Part shown: positions 17,278-27,476 of the stretch, piece after piece | Layout: every line of letters begins with the position of its first letter | Position numbering within the stretch: the first letter of the stretch is position 1 | Source: an uncultured bacterium | GTDB taxonomy: Bacteria > Actinomycetota > Coriobacteriia > Coriobacteriales > Coriobacteriaceae | NCBI GenBank assembly: GCA_905214105.1 | Contig: CAJMKK010000004.1 | Location: 124,001 to 188,000 of the forward strand | Direction of reading: 5' to 3' | DNA: 64,000 nt | The notes under the pieces: model-generated | Told to the model about the DNA's origin: nothing | The model's database searches: none | Seen by the model: only the letters and a program-made list of their open reading frames with translations | Program-made: the position numbers and the translations under genes

Positions 17278-18273
17278 TTAAAGATTCTTATCCTTATACA
17301 GATTTAGCCAGGCCTTTGCATAAGGATTAGTCCAAGTAGTGCCATCAGAATAGGTAACCGACGAAACGCACGCCTTAAATTGAACCATTCGGTCGGTATA
17401 GTTTGAATCTATCGGCCATCCAACTTGATGCTCAGAGCAGTTATATGTTTCATTCGGACCAATATTAATATCTTCCATAGAAAGCGTTGGGGCCGAAGCT
17501 CGCGCGCTAAACTGAACACCAACCGTAACCGGTAGCCCGCTCTCATCCCACGCGCATACTATGACATCTGCATTTCGAACGATTTTGTTTGAATGATTGG
17601 TTACGACAACCTCGATATTATCTGGATATAGCGCCTTATAGCCACTCCCGCTATCTTCCTTATAAACAGAATCAACGGTCATTTTTTGAGAAGCTAATTC
17701 CAGATCAAGCTGTTCACGAGTAAGCGCTTTCACCTCGAGAACCGCATTGCATTTGGCGCATCGTTGAGTCAGCTGTTTTCCATCGTCGCTCAGCTTCCAT
17801 GAACCCGGAGTGTGACCGGTAGCGGGCTCGCCGCTATCTTTGCTATAGCTCTTCCCGCATCGGCCGCAGGTATATACCTTCTTTCCCGCTTCCGTGCATG
17901 TGGGGGCTTCGTCTGTTTCGACATACTCATGTCCAAGCTTTGAGCCTTCGGTGGCACCGCACTCTTTGCACGTCTTTGGTTTCGTACACGTTGCTTTTGC
18001 CCAATCATGCTGGTGAAACAAACCCGCAGCATTCGCTATACCAAAAAAGGCAACCAACAATACAGCGACAGCGGAAACAATAATGATTGGCCTCTTCCGC
18101 TTCACGCTTGCTCCATCATTATTAGCTTCATTTTTCACAGCTTCAGGGGTTTTATTAGATTCTTCACTAGATGAACTGCCAATCTGATCCAAATCCTCTT
18201 TCTCATTGTTGAGCTTATCTAATTTTTCTCCGACATCAGCTTTATCCTGTTCATCGTCAATGCTGTTAGCCAT
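17278..18273 (-). CDS. Membrane-anchored zinc-ribbon protein, DUF5780-like C-terminus
   Basis: 331 aa. Residues 1-60 are acidic and hydrophilic and probably cytoplasmic; 62-82 is a single membrane helix. Then come a cluster of CxxC pairs (CTKPKTCKEC, CTEAGKKVYTCGRC, CAKC), which look like zinc-binding or degenerate zinc-ribbon repeats on the outer side, and a C-terminal domain (about 185-331) resembling DUF5780 (VVVTNHSNKIVRNADVIVCAW). AGGAGG lies just before ATG 18273. The gene is AT-richer than most of the window. Function unknown; extracellular stress or peptide binding is only a guess. Confidence 0.65.
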   Translation of the reverse strand: MANSIDDEQDKADVGEKLDKLNNEKEDLDQIGSSSSEESNKTPEAVKNEANNDGASVKRKRPIIIVSAVAVLLVAFFGIANAAGLFHQHDWAKATCTKPKTCKECGATEGSKLGHEYVETDEAPTCTEAGKKVYTCGRCGKSYSKDSGEPATGHTPGSWKLSDDGKQLTQRCAKCNAVLEVKALTREQLDLELASQKMTVDSVYKEDSGSGYKALYPDNIEVVVTNHSNKIVRNADVIVCAWDESGLPVTVGVQFSARASAPTLSMEDINIGPNETYNCSEHQVGWPIDSNYTDRMVQFKACVSSVTYSDGTTWTNPYAKAWLNLYKDKNL

Positions 18274-18480
18274 CTGTCCTCCTTTTCTCACCATCATTGA
18301 TTACCATTCTCAATCATAAGAGGCGGGAAAGAAGGGTGAATTATCGCCGGAGCTTCATCTGGTTGTTTTCAATCGGTCAGTGGGTTTTATTTCATATTGT
18401 TGCTCAACTTTTTTACTAGTTAAGTGTTCGTTTTGCGCACGAGTAGGGAAACGAATGTGCATATAGCTACTCAAAACAAT

Positions 18481-18508
18481 GACGTAATGGGGGCGGCCCC
18501 ATTACGTC
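18481..18508 (-). terminator. Terminator downstream of exonuclease-BRCT gene
   Basis: Twelve-bp perfect arms GACGTAATGGGG/CCCCATTACGTC with a 4-base loop, followed on the minus strand by ATTGTTTTG. The rest of 18274-18538 is AT-rich and shows no gene. Confidence 0.75.
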
Positions 18509-18538
18509 GTCTTCAGCATGGTGTCCGATGGAACTTTT

Positions 18539-19645
18539 CTACATCCCTAGCTCGTCTTCACCAATTATTTCGATGGAAACCCCTTTGCTTTGCCAGTCCA
18601 TAGCCTTTTTGACTTTCGATCCGTATTTTCCGGTTGACCACATTTCGTTTCCGCAGCCGCCCACAACCACATAGTTGCATTTCTTGGTTACGCTTTTGAT
18701 GCAGCTGCCGCCCATTTTCTCGATGTAAGAAGCAATTACATCCTTAGAGCCATGCTCAAAGTTGCCACTCAAACAGAAATTGCGCCCTTCAAAGAAGACT
18801 TCTTTACCAGACCCATGGGCCACAGGATCCTCAAGCCTTCCGAACAGCTCAATAAGGCCATCCGATTCCTCAGAATCGATATCGCCATCGATAAGCATCT
18901 CAGCCATCAATTCATAGATATATGAAACTGTAGCATCTTCCCTGAGATCAACGTGGTCCTCGATAAAAGCCATGATGTTCATTGCTTCATCAAAGGATAC
19001 AGAACCGTCTGAGATGGCTTCATGGCTCAGCGTGATAAGACCGCGCAGAGCCTCCGTTCGCGATGAGTAATGCCTTTCATGGCAAGCGCGCCTTTCACGA
19101 CGCCCCAGACTGCCTAGGCTAAATGGCTTAAAGCGCTCTTCCGAACGCTCTTCCTCACATAGCTTCCAATATATTTCAAAACAGGCATCAACATCGTCCA
19201 TAGCATTATGATGGCGTCCCATGGAAATGTCTAAGTTGCTACAGACAGTCGGAAGCTTGTAATTCTCGTATTCAGGATGCAACCTTTTGGCCATTTCCAG
19301 AGTGCACGCGTAAACAAAATCCGGCTTTTCATAACCATAGCCAAGCAAAGACTTGCTTAATACAGATAGGTCAAAGGGCGCATTGTGGGCAACGAGAATC
19401 AATCCCTCGATTCTATCCGACAGTTCGTCTTCCCAAAGAGAACGAAAGCAAGGACTGTCTTTTACCGCAACAGGAGATAAGCCCGTTAGGCGCATGTTGA
19501 AGTCATCAAAAGGTTCTTCAGGATTAACCGTGAACTGAACACGGTCGATTATCTCGCCTTCCGAAGTCGCCCGGATAAGCCCGATCGAACTTATCCGATC
19601 GTTTTTCTTATTAGGAGTCTCGACATCAAAAAATGTTAGATCCAT
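18539..19645 (-). CDS. DnaQ-like (DEDDh) 3'-5' exonuclease with C-terminal BRCT domain
   Basis: 368 aa. Residues 1-165 are an exonuclease: FFDVETPN (Exo I, Asp7/Glu9), VAHNAPFDLSVL (Exo II) and GRHHNAMDDVDAC (Exo III with His and Asp). Residues 175-275 form a helical linker region reminiscent of TerB-like acidic helices. Residues about 285-368 are a BRCT domain (FCLSGNFEHGSKDVIASYIE..GG). Proteins of this class process DNA ends, but the role of this one is not known. It sits 9 bases downstream of ligA, itself BRCT-containing, so the two are probably co-transcribed and may act in repair together. Confidence 0.82.
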   Translation of the reverse strand: MDLTFFDVETPNKKNDRISSIGLIRATSEGEIIDRVQFTVNPEEPFDDFNMRLTGLSPVAVKDSPCFRSLWEDELSDRIEGLILVAHNAPFDLSVLSKSLLGYGYEKPDFVYACTLEMAKRLHPEYENYKLPTVCSNLDISMGRHHNAMDDVDACFEIYWKLCEEERSEERFKPFSLGSLGRRERRACHERHYSSRTEALRGLITLSHEAISDGSVSFDEAMNIMAFIEDHVDLREDATVSYIYELMAEMLIDGDIDSEESDGLIELFGRLEDPVAHGSGKEVFFEGRNFCLSGNFEHGSKDVIASYIEKMGGSCIKSVTKKCNYVVVGGCGNEMWSTGKYGSKVKKAMDWQSKGVSIEIIGEDELGM

Positions 19646-19654
19646 ATGAATCTC

Positions 19655-21994
<2,340 letters not shown>

Positions 21995-22146
21995 CTAGAG
22001 TACCACCGGTCACGATGGGGCCGAATAACCCTTTCGAACCGCACCGAATCGGCAGCCGACGGACCGGGGTGGATCGCGCGATCAAACCATACCCTTGCCA
22101 TTTCTAAATGATCCGTTTCCCCGTCCCCAAGGGATCATCGCGAAAA

Positions 22147-22182
22147 GAGGGGGCTGTCCCGCGTTGGCGGGACAGCCCCCTC
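22147..22182 (-). terminator. Strong terminator of htrA
   Basis: Sixteen-bp perfect arms GAGGGGGCTGTCCCGC and complement with a 4-base loop, followed on the minus strand by TTTTCG. It lies 28 bases past the HtrA stop. Confidence 0.9.
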
Positions 22183-22209
22183 TGGCATCGGTGTGTGTGA
22201 TATGGCTCG

Positions 22210-23673
22210 TTAGTAACCCTGGCCGTAGCCCTGGCCCTGGCCCTGCTGGCCCAGTAGCTCCTCAAGATACTGGCGCAGCTGCTCGTCAGTGATGCCGCCG
22301 TTGCCGGTGTCGGTCGCGTTGTCGTCCTGTTGCTGGTTCTGCAGCTCCTCGTCAGAGCCCAGCTCGACGGTGACCTTCTTCTCTTCCTTGCCGCGCATGA
22401 GCGTGATTTCGACCTTCTCGCCCACCTCGTGGCTGCGCAGCGCGATGATCAGGCCATCGGCACTCGTAATCTCGTCATCGCCCAGCTTGGTAATGACATC
22501 GCCCTCTTGGATGCCAGCCTTGGCGGCGGGACCGTCCTCGACGACGCTCGCCACGTACGCGCCGCTATCGGTGCTCAGCTTGTTGGTGCGGGCGTTGAGC
22601 GCGTTGACGCTCGAAAGCGTGGCACCCAGGTACGGATGAACCGGCGTCTTGCCGTCGATGATCTGGTCGGCAATGTTCTTGGCGTAGTTAACGGGAATAG
22701 CAAAGCCCACGCCCGAGCTGGAGCCCGAGTAGCTCTCGATGAGCGAGTTGATGCCCACGAGCTCACCATTGTCGTTAACGAGCGCGCCGCCGGAGTTACC
22801 CGGGTTGATGGCGGCATCGGTCTGGATCATGTTTGCATAGATGGTGTTGCCGCTGGTAGAGCTCATAGCCGTGGAGCGATACAGCGCCGACACGATACCC
22901 GTGGATACAGACTGCTCGTTGCCAAACGGCGAGCCGATCGCCATGACCCACTCGCCCACGTTGAGCTTGGAGGAGTCGCCGATCTCGATCGGCGTGAGCT
23001 TGGAGGCGTCGGCGTCCTTGAGCTTGATGACGGCCAGGTCGCTCGAAGCATCGTTGCCCACGAACTCGGCCTCGTAGGTGGTGCCGTCGTCCATGGTAAC
23101 CACGTACTGGTCATAACCATCGACCACGTGGTTGTTGGTGAGGATGTGGCCCTCGGTATCGAGCACCACGCCCGAACCGACGCTGCCCGAGCTATCCGAC
23201 TCGTCGGCAGACTGCGAAAGCGAGCCATGCTGGCTACCGCTCGAAGTGGCGGTGATAGAAACGACGGAGGGCAGGGCCTTGGCAGAGACGGCCTCGGCCA
23301 GCGTGGTGTCCTCGGAGTCGATCGTGATCTTTTGTGTCGATGAACCCGAAGCACCCGCCGTCACGGCATTCTTTCCGCCGCCAATGTTGAGCGTGCCGCT
23401 CATAATGAGCGCAATGACCAACAGGGCGCCGCAGGCACAGCCGGCGAGTGCCGTAATAAAGATCGGCAGCTTTTTGGTCTTGGTCTTGACCACCGTATGC
23501 TTGTTTACAACCTGCTGGGCGCCCAGCGGCTTGCCGGTCTGCGTGTCGTAAGCCTGAACGTAGGGAATGTTGTTACCGTCGGCAGGCGTCGACTCCACCT
23601 GCACGCGCGGCTGCTGCTGAGTCTCGCCGGCACTGCCCGCATCCTGGGGGCGCTGGGAATCGTTCTCGCTCAT
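22210..23673 (-). CDS. HtrA/DegP-like membrane-anchored serine protease
   Basis: 487 aa. An N-terminal cytoplasmic region (about 80 aa), one membrane helix (LPIFITALAGCACGALLVIAL), then a trypsin-like protease with His (LTNNHVVDG), Asp (SSDLAVIKL) and Ser (GNSGGAL), then one PDZ domain (about 360-440). The tail is Gln/Gly-rich and ends in a GQGQGYGQGY repeat. Such proteins degrade or refold damaged exported proteins outside the membrane. Start 23673 is preceded by AAAGGA; the frame is open 13 codons further upstream. It has its own terminator, and a stable hairpin lies in its leader. Confidence 0.93.
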   Translation of the reverse strand: MSENDSQRPQDAGSAGETQQQPRVQVESTPADGNNIPYVQAYDTQTGKPLGAQQVVNKHTVVKTKTKKLPIFITALAGCACGALLVIALIMSGTLNIGGGKNAVTAGASGSSTQKITIDSEDTTLAEAVSAKALPSVVSITATSSGSQHGSLSQSADESDSSGSVGSGVVLDTEGHILTNNHVVDGYDQYVVTMDDGTTYEAEFVGNDASSDLAVIKLKDADASKLTPIEIGDSSKLNVGEWVMAIGSPFGNEQSVSTGIVSALYRSTAMSSTSGNTIYANMIQTDAAINPGNSGGALVNDNGELVGINSLIESYSGSSSGVGFAIPVNYAKNIADQIIDGKTPVHPYLGATLSSVNALNARTNKLSTDSGAYVASVVEDGPAAKAGIQEGDVITKLGDDEITSADGLIIALRSHEVGEKVEITLMRGKEEKKVTVELGSDEELQNQQQDDNATDTGNGGITDEQLRQYLEELLGQQGQGQGYGQGY

Positions 23674-23702
23674 AGCTGCGATCCTTTCGTCAAATAACCA
23701 AA

Positions 23703-23726
23703 GGCCCGCCAAACACGTGGCGGGCC
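23703..23726 (-). terminator. Hairpin in htrA leader / terminator of upstream small genes
   Basis: Eight-bp perfect GC stem GGCCCGCC/GGCGGGCC followed on the minus strand by TTTGGTTATTTG. It lies 30 bases before the htrA start, leaving no room for a promoter between them, so it either ends upstream transcripts or attenuates htrA. Confidence 0.55.
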
Positions 23727-23845
23727 ATCATTGTTCACGTTGAGTTGTACCCCAAGCTGGGCAGTCCCGAGCACTAGATGCCAAGATTTCAGCTTTGCTT
23801 AAGTAATGACATGCTTATAGGCCAATTCGTTTTATGCCGTCATGT

Positions 23846-24049
23846 CTATTCGATATAACAGTCGATAGCAAAACTCACGGCTTCGCTCTCTGGCGTGAAA
23901 ATAGTCTCTCTGCTTCTTGTTCGCGTTTTTTCATTGCCATTTTCATCTCTGACCACCGTGTCAACCACGAGCGTCAATCGCTTCCGAACGTCCAGCAGCT
24001 CCAAGGCTTCCGCCATCCCAGCTCGCATCAAAATGGGAACTCCTGCCAT
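23846..24049 (-). CDS. Small hypothetical protein
   Basis: Up to 67 aa: ALELLDVRKRLTLVVDTVVRDENG then a charged stretch and FTPESEAVSFAIDCYIE. No membrane segment or known motif. The start is uncertain: ATG 24049 has a distant GGGGAG, and the internal ATG at 24028 has AGGAG about 12 bases before it. It follows the small membrane-protein gene by 33 bases on the same strand in an AT-rich, gene-poor patch. It may be real or a remnant. Confidence 0.4.
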   Translation of the reverse strand: MAGVPILMRAGMAEALELLDVRKRLTLVVDTVVRDENGNEKTRTRSRETIFTPESEAVSFAIDCYIE

Positions 24050-24082
24050 CAGGCCTAAGAACTACTCCCCATCAATCATTCT

Positions 24083-24439
24083 TCATTCCCCTTGTCTACT
24101 TGATTTGGCTTTCTCGGCTGAATGGGGATATAGAACAGTCCCGTCAAGTTCCTTATCTTCCACAAAAACTAGAATCCATTTTTCACCTGCCTTCAACCCT
24201 GCAACATATCCGGAACTTGACTTGCGACGCATTTCGATCTTTTTACGGCAACCACTTGGCATCAACGCCTCAAATTGCCCGTTATGAACATCCGATAGAG
24301 TGCGAACTTCGATCGCAACAACCGTGTCGTTTTCTCCCCCATTAGTCGCCCCTAGCAGGGACAAACTCATTGCAGCGACCAAGGCAAGGAAAAGAACCAA
24401 TAGAGGTATTGCCCTTCGAATGAACTTGTCGCCGTTCAC
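24083..24439 (-). CDS. Small membrane-anchored hypothetical protein
   Basis: 118 aa from GTG 24439, which has AAGGGGTGA about 8 bases upstream; that ribosome site overlaps the stop of the broken reading frame upstream. One N-terminal membrane helix (AIPLLVLFLALVAAMSLSLLG), then an extracytoplasmic domain with short beta-like segments (KAGEKWILVFVED). No family recognised. The AT-rich composition matches its neighbours 23846-24766. Confidence 0.55.
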   Translation of the reverse strand: MNGDKFIRRAIPLLVLFLALVAAMSLSLLGATNGGENDTVVAIEVRTLSDVHNGQFEALMPSGCRKKIEMRRKSSSGYVAGLKAGEKWILVFVEDKELDGTVLYPHSAEKAKSSRQGE

Positions 24440-24447
24440 GAGTACAA

Positions 24448-24766
24448 TCACCCCTTGCAATATGTTCCGTCGTGAGCCGTGTAAATTGATAAGTCATATG
24501 GAAGAAACTGCAGCCGGTTTGTCCATCCGTTCCAAACCACAAGCAGGTACTTCTTGGCATTTGAGTATGTGTTATGCATTGCCACATAGTCCACAACTGC
24601 CATTGCGTGCCCGCTGCCATTTGACCGGAGCCTCCCAGAGAAAACATTGCCGAAACGCGCATGCGTAGGTTTTCGCCTCTTTGATAACTTTCGCCTGCGT
24701 TGGCGTTATCATTCCCGAAATCGTTTTGCTCGCGTCAACAACGTAATCCCATTTATACAAATCCAT
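24448..24766 (-). pseudogene. Broken gene, remnant of a C39-like peptidase-type protein
   Basis: Reading from ATG 24766 gives MDLYKWDYVVDASKTISGMI and then runs into an implausible Cys/Trp-rich frame. Switching frame near 24660 restores a sensible protein end: GNVFSGRLRSNGSGHAMAVV, then DYVAMHNTYSNAKKYLLVVW, then NGWTNRLQFLPYD, ending at 24448. GHAMAVV and VVWNGW resemble the His and Asn/Trp segments of papain-like C39 peptidases. Frame two has stops upstream and no start, so at least one frameshift and a 5' loss are implied. The family call is tentative. Confidence 0.4.
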
Positions 24767-24873
24767 GGCAGGTAACTAAATGTTATTCGCTAGATAGTGC
24801 TATACGCTTGATATTGTTTTTACTGACGCACTTTCAGTCGGTAAAAGGTATGATTTTTGCCACAAGCGAGAAA

Positions 24874-24899
24874 AGGGCACCGAAAAACTCCGGTGCCCT
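24874..24899 (-). terminator. Terminator of glnR
   Basis: Nine-bp stem AGGGCACCG/CGGTGCCCT, 8-base loop, followed on the minus strand by TTTTC. It lies 21 bases past the regulator stop. Confidence 0.8.
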
Positions 24900-24919
24900 G
24901 TATCGTCTTTTGGTTATCC

Positions 24920-25582
24920 CTAGTCCTTAAACAGATAGCCCACGCCGCGGACGGTGGTAATGTGCGCCGCGATCTGCGGGCCCACCTTGGAGCGGATGCG
25001 TCGAATGTGCACGTCGACGGTACGGGTGCCGCCGCAGTACTCAAAGCCCCACACGCGGTGCAGCAGCACCTCGCGGCTGTAGGCGCGGTTGGGATGCGTG
25101 GCCAAAAAGCTCAGCAGCGAGTACTCCATCAGCGTCAGGTCGATGGGCTCGTTATCGAGCGTCACCTGGTAGGTAGCCAGGTTAATCTCGAGGTTATCGA
25201 TGTTGAGCACATCGTCGGCGGTGACGGTCTCCTCCTCGCCCATCAGGCGCTGTGCGCGAACCTTGAGCTCGTTGGGCGTCGCCGTGGGGCATACAAAGTC
25301 GGCATGCGCGTGATTCGGCAGGCGCAGGGTGCCGAGCGCCTCGTCGTCGACAATCACCAACATGGGGACGCCGCCGCGATCGTCAAGCCACTTGGCAATC
25401 TGATCGATGCGGTCGCTACGGATGCCATCGGAATCGAGGATCAGCAGGTCAAAGTCGTGCGCCGCAGTCGGTGAATCGGGAGTTGCCAGGCTCACCTCGA
25501 CACCCAGGGTGGTCGTCAAGCTGCGGGCAAACTCGTGGAAGCGCGTCGTGCGCGCCATGAACAGGGCACTCTTTTCGGACAT
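24920..25582 (-). CDS. glnR: GlnR-like orphan OmpR-family nitrogen regulator
   Basis: 220 aa. The C-terminal winged helix (about 125-220) carries LTLMEYSLLSFLATHPNRAY, VLLHRVWGFEY and GGTRTVDVHIRRIRSK, which closely follow the GlnR pattern of Actinobacteria. The N-terminal receiver-like domain lacks the acidic pair (KSALFMART replaces the usual VDDD) and the normal phosphoacceptor context (LILDSDG), as expected for GlnR, which works without phosphorylation. Start 25582 has TGGAGG 6 bases upstream. It lies 50 bases downstream of glnA on the same strand, so glnA-glnR is probably an operon with feedback. Inferred role: global nitrogen control. Confidence 0.8.
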   Translation of the reverse strand: MSEKSALFMARTTRFHEFARSLTTTLGVEVSLATPDSPTAAHDFDLLILDSDGIRSDRIDQIAKWLDDRGGVPMLVIVDDEALGTLRLPNHAHADFVCPTATPNELKVRAQRLMGEEETVTADDVLNIDNLEINLATYQVTLDNEPIDLTLMEYSLLSFLATHPNRAYSREVLLHRVWGFEYCGGTRTVDVHIRRIRSKVGPQIAAHITTVRGVGYLFKD

Positions 25583-25632
25583 ATCGGCCTCCAAAGAAAT
25601 GAGCTCAATCGTACTGGGACAAGCCAGCGCGA

Positions 25633-26970
25633 TTAGGAGTTCGCCAGGTAGTGCTTGATCTCCCATTCGGTGATCGTAGACTCAAACTTATGCCACTCGT
25701 CGCGCTTCTTTTTGAGGAAGAAGCTGTGGATGTGCTCGCCGAGGGCATCCTTCATAAACTGCGAGTCCTCAAACACGTCGAGCGCCTCTTTAAGCGAGCG
25801 CGGCAGCGGCGTGTAGCCGGCCTCGACCATCTGACGGTCGGTGAGCTTGAGCGTCTCGGCCGTGGCCTCGGGCGGGAGCTCCAGCTTACGCTCGATGCCG
25901 TCGAGACCGGCCGCCAGCGTGACGGCGTTGACCAGGTACGGGTTTGCCATGGGATCGGGGCTGCGAAGTTCGATGCGCGTGGACAGCTGCTTGCCAGGCT
26001 TATAGACCGGGATGCGGATCATGCTTGCGCGGTTGCGCAGGCCCCACGTGGCGTACTGCGGCACGGAGTCGCCGCCCGTGGTGATGCGCTTGTACGAATT
26101 GACCGTGGGGTTGGTGATGGCGCTGATCTCGCGCGCGTGCGCCAAGATACCGGCCATATAGTGCTTGGCGACGTCGGAGAGATGGTACTTCTCGTCGCCC
26201 TCGCCCCAAAAGACGTTGTTGCCGTCGTGATCGAACAGCGACTGATGCAAAAACATGGCGCTGCCGTCCTCGCCCGCCAACGGCTTGGGCATAAAGGAGG
26301 CGTGGCAGCCGCTCTCGTAAGCCTGCTGTTTAATGATGAGCTTGGCCGTGGTGATGGCGTCGGACATGCTCAGGGCCTCGGCGTGGCGCAAGCTCATGCC
26401 ATGCTGCGAGCGGCCGGCGGCGTGGAAGGTGTACTCCACGGGCACGGACATCTTCTCGAGCGTGAGGACCGTGTTACGACGCAGGTCGCGAGCGGCATCG
26501 CTCACCGAAAGATCGAAGTAGCCCACGTTGTCGAGCGGCTCGGGCGTGTGCTCGTCGGGGAAGTAGTAATACTCCAGCTCAGCGCCCACGTTGAGCAGAT
26601 AGCCAGCCTTCTCGGCCTTGCGGAACATGCGGCGCAGGGCATCGCGCGGGTCGCCGGCAAACGGCTTGCGATCGGGAGTGCACACGTCGCAGAACACGCG
26701 GGCGACGCCGTTGTGGCTCGGGCGCCACGGCAGAATCTGGAAGGTCGAGGCATCGGGGAACGCCAGCATGTCGGCTTCCTCGGGCGTGGCAAAGCCCTCG
26801 ATGGCCGAGCCGTCAAAGCCAATGCCCTCCTCAAATGCGACCTCGAGGTCCTCGGGGCTAATAGCAAAGTTTTTGAGGCGGCCGAGAATGTCGACAAACC
26901 ACAGACGCACAAAGCGGATATCACGCTGCTCTACGGAGCGGAGTACGTAATCGATGTTCTGCTGGTTCAT
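25633..26970 (-). CDS. glnA: Glutamine synthetase type I (short, GSI-alpha-like)
   Basis: 445 aa, the length of the Bacillus-type enzyme (about 444) rather than the 470-aa adenylylated type. GFDGSAIEGF, ELEYYYFPDE, AAGRSQHGMS, MPKPL (ATP site) and STRIELRSPDP are in family order. It condenses glutamate and ammonia using ATP. The short form suggests no adenylylation control. GGGGAG lies 5 bases before the ATG. A GlnR-box-like site lies 66 bases upstream and the GlnR-like regulator is next downstream. Confidence 0.97.
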   Translation of the reverse strand: MNQQNIDYVLRSVEQRDIRFVRLWFVDILGRLKNFAISPEDLEVAFEEGIGFDGSAIEGFATPEEADMLAFPDASTFQILPWRPSHNGVARVFCDVCTPDRKPFAGDPRDALRRMFRKAEKAGYLLNVGAELEYYYFPDEHTPEPLDNVGYFDLSVSDAARDLRRNTVLTLEKMSVPVEYTFHAAGRSQHGMSLRHAEALSMSDAITTAKLIIKQQAYESGCHASFMPKPLAGEDGSAMFLHQSLFDHDGNNVFWGEGDEKYHLSDVAKHYMAGILAHAREISAITNPTVNSYKRITTGGDSVPQYATWGLRNRASMIRIPVYKPGKQLSTRIELRSPDPMANPYLVNAVTLAAGLDGIERKLELPPEATAETLKLTDRQMVEAGYTPLPRSLKEALDVFEDSQFMKDALGEHIHSFFLKKKRDEWHKFESTITEWEIKHYLANS

Positions 26971-27035
26971 GTCGCTCCCCTTTCTTTCGGGCGGGTTTCG
27001 ACTGGTCTATATCGCAGATACTATCGCAGAAAAAT

Positions 27036-27051
27036 GTTTCCGCAGGGTTAA
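27036..27051 (-). promoter_or_regulatory. GlnR-box-like operator upstream of glnA
   Basis: On the minus strand: TTAAC, six bases (CCTGCG), then GAAAC. This matches the actinobacterial GlnR a-site/b-site pattern (gTnAC-n6-GaAAc). A TAGTAT -10-like hexamer lies 12 bases downstream (27018-27023), placing the box over the -35 region of the presumed glnA promoter. Confidence 0.65.
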
Positions 27052-27104
27052 AGCGTATCAAGCGCTCAAAAAACGTGCGCGAACAGGCCGTTGCGAACGA
27101 GTGG

Positions 27105-27476
27105 CTAGCATTCAGATTCGGAGACAATTTGTCTACAAGCTCGTTCCAGCGTAGGGAACTCCATCGTCACTGCATCCCAAACAACCGAGCGGTCGACATT
27201 GCCGTAATCATGCGCAAGATAATTTCTCATGCCGATAATTCCACGCCATTCGATTTCGGGATGAAGCCGCTGCGAGCGTTCCGACAATTTGCCCGCTTCT
27301 TCCGTCACCCTAAGCGCACACATCAAAAGGGAGTCCGCCAACGCCCTCGTCCGCACGTCATTCGCATGCAGAAACTGGTCCTCGGTGATATCAAAAGCCT
27401 TGATGCGCTCGTTCGTTTCGGAGATAGCCTCCAAAACCTCTTGGGCGCGGAGGCCGTCTGACTTACGCGCGATCAT
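27105..27476 (-). CDS. HEPN-domain toxin, HepT-like (DUF86)
   Basis: 123 aa, all-helical. The HEPN RNase motif R-x4-H is RNYLAH (Arg84, His89) followed by DY, as in HepT toxins. In characterised pairs the MNT partner AMPylates a Tyr near this motif and silences the toxin; here the Tyr of HDY is in the right place. It overlaps the end of its partner gene by 14 bases, so translation is coupled. Confidence 0.87.
   Translation of the reverse strand: MIARKSDGLRAQEVLEAISETNERIKAFDITEDQFLHANDVRTRALADSLLMCALRVTEEAGKLSERSQRLHPEIEWRGIIGMRNYLAHDYGNVDRSVVWDAVTMEFPTLERACRQIVSESEC

Noticed and set aside
24342..24662. A 106-aa minus-strand ORF overlapping the broken peptidase-like remnant
   Set aside because: It is Met/Gln/Trp-rich, resembles no protein, and the adjacent frame gives a more sensible sequence.
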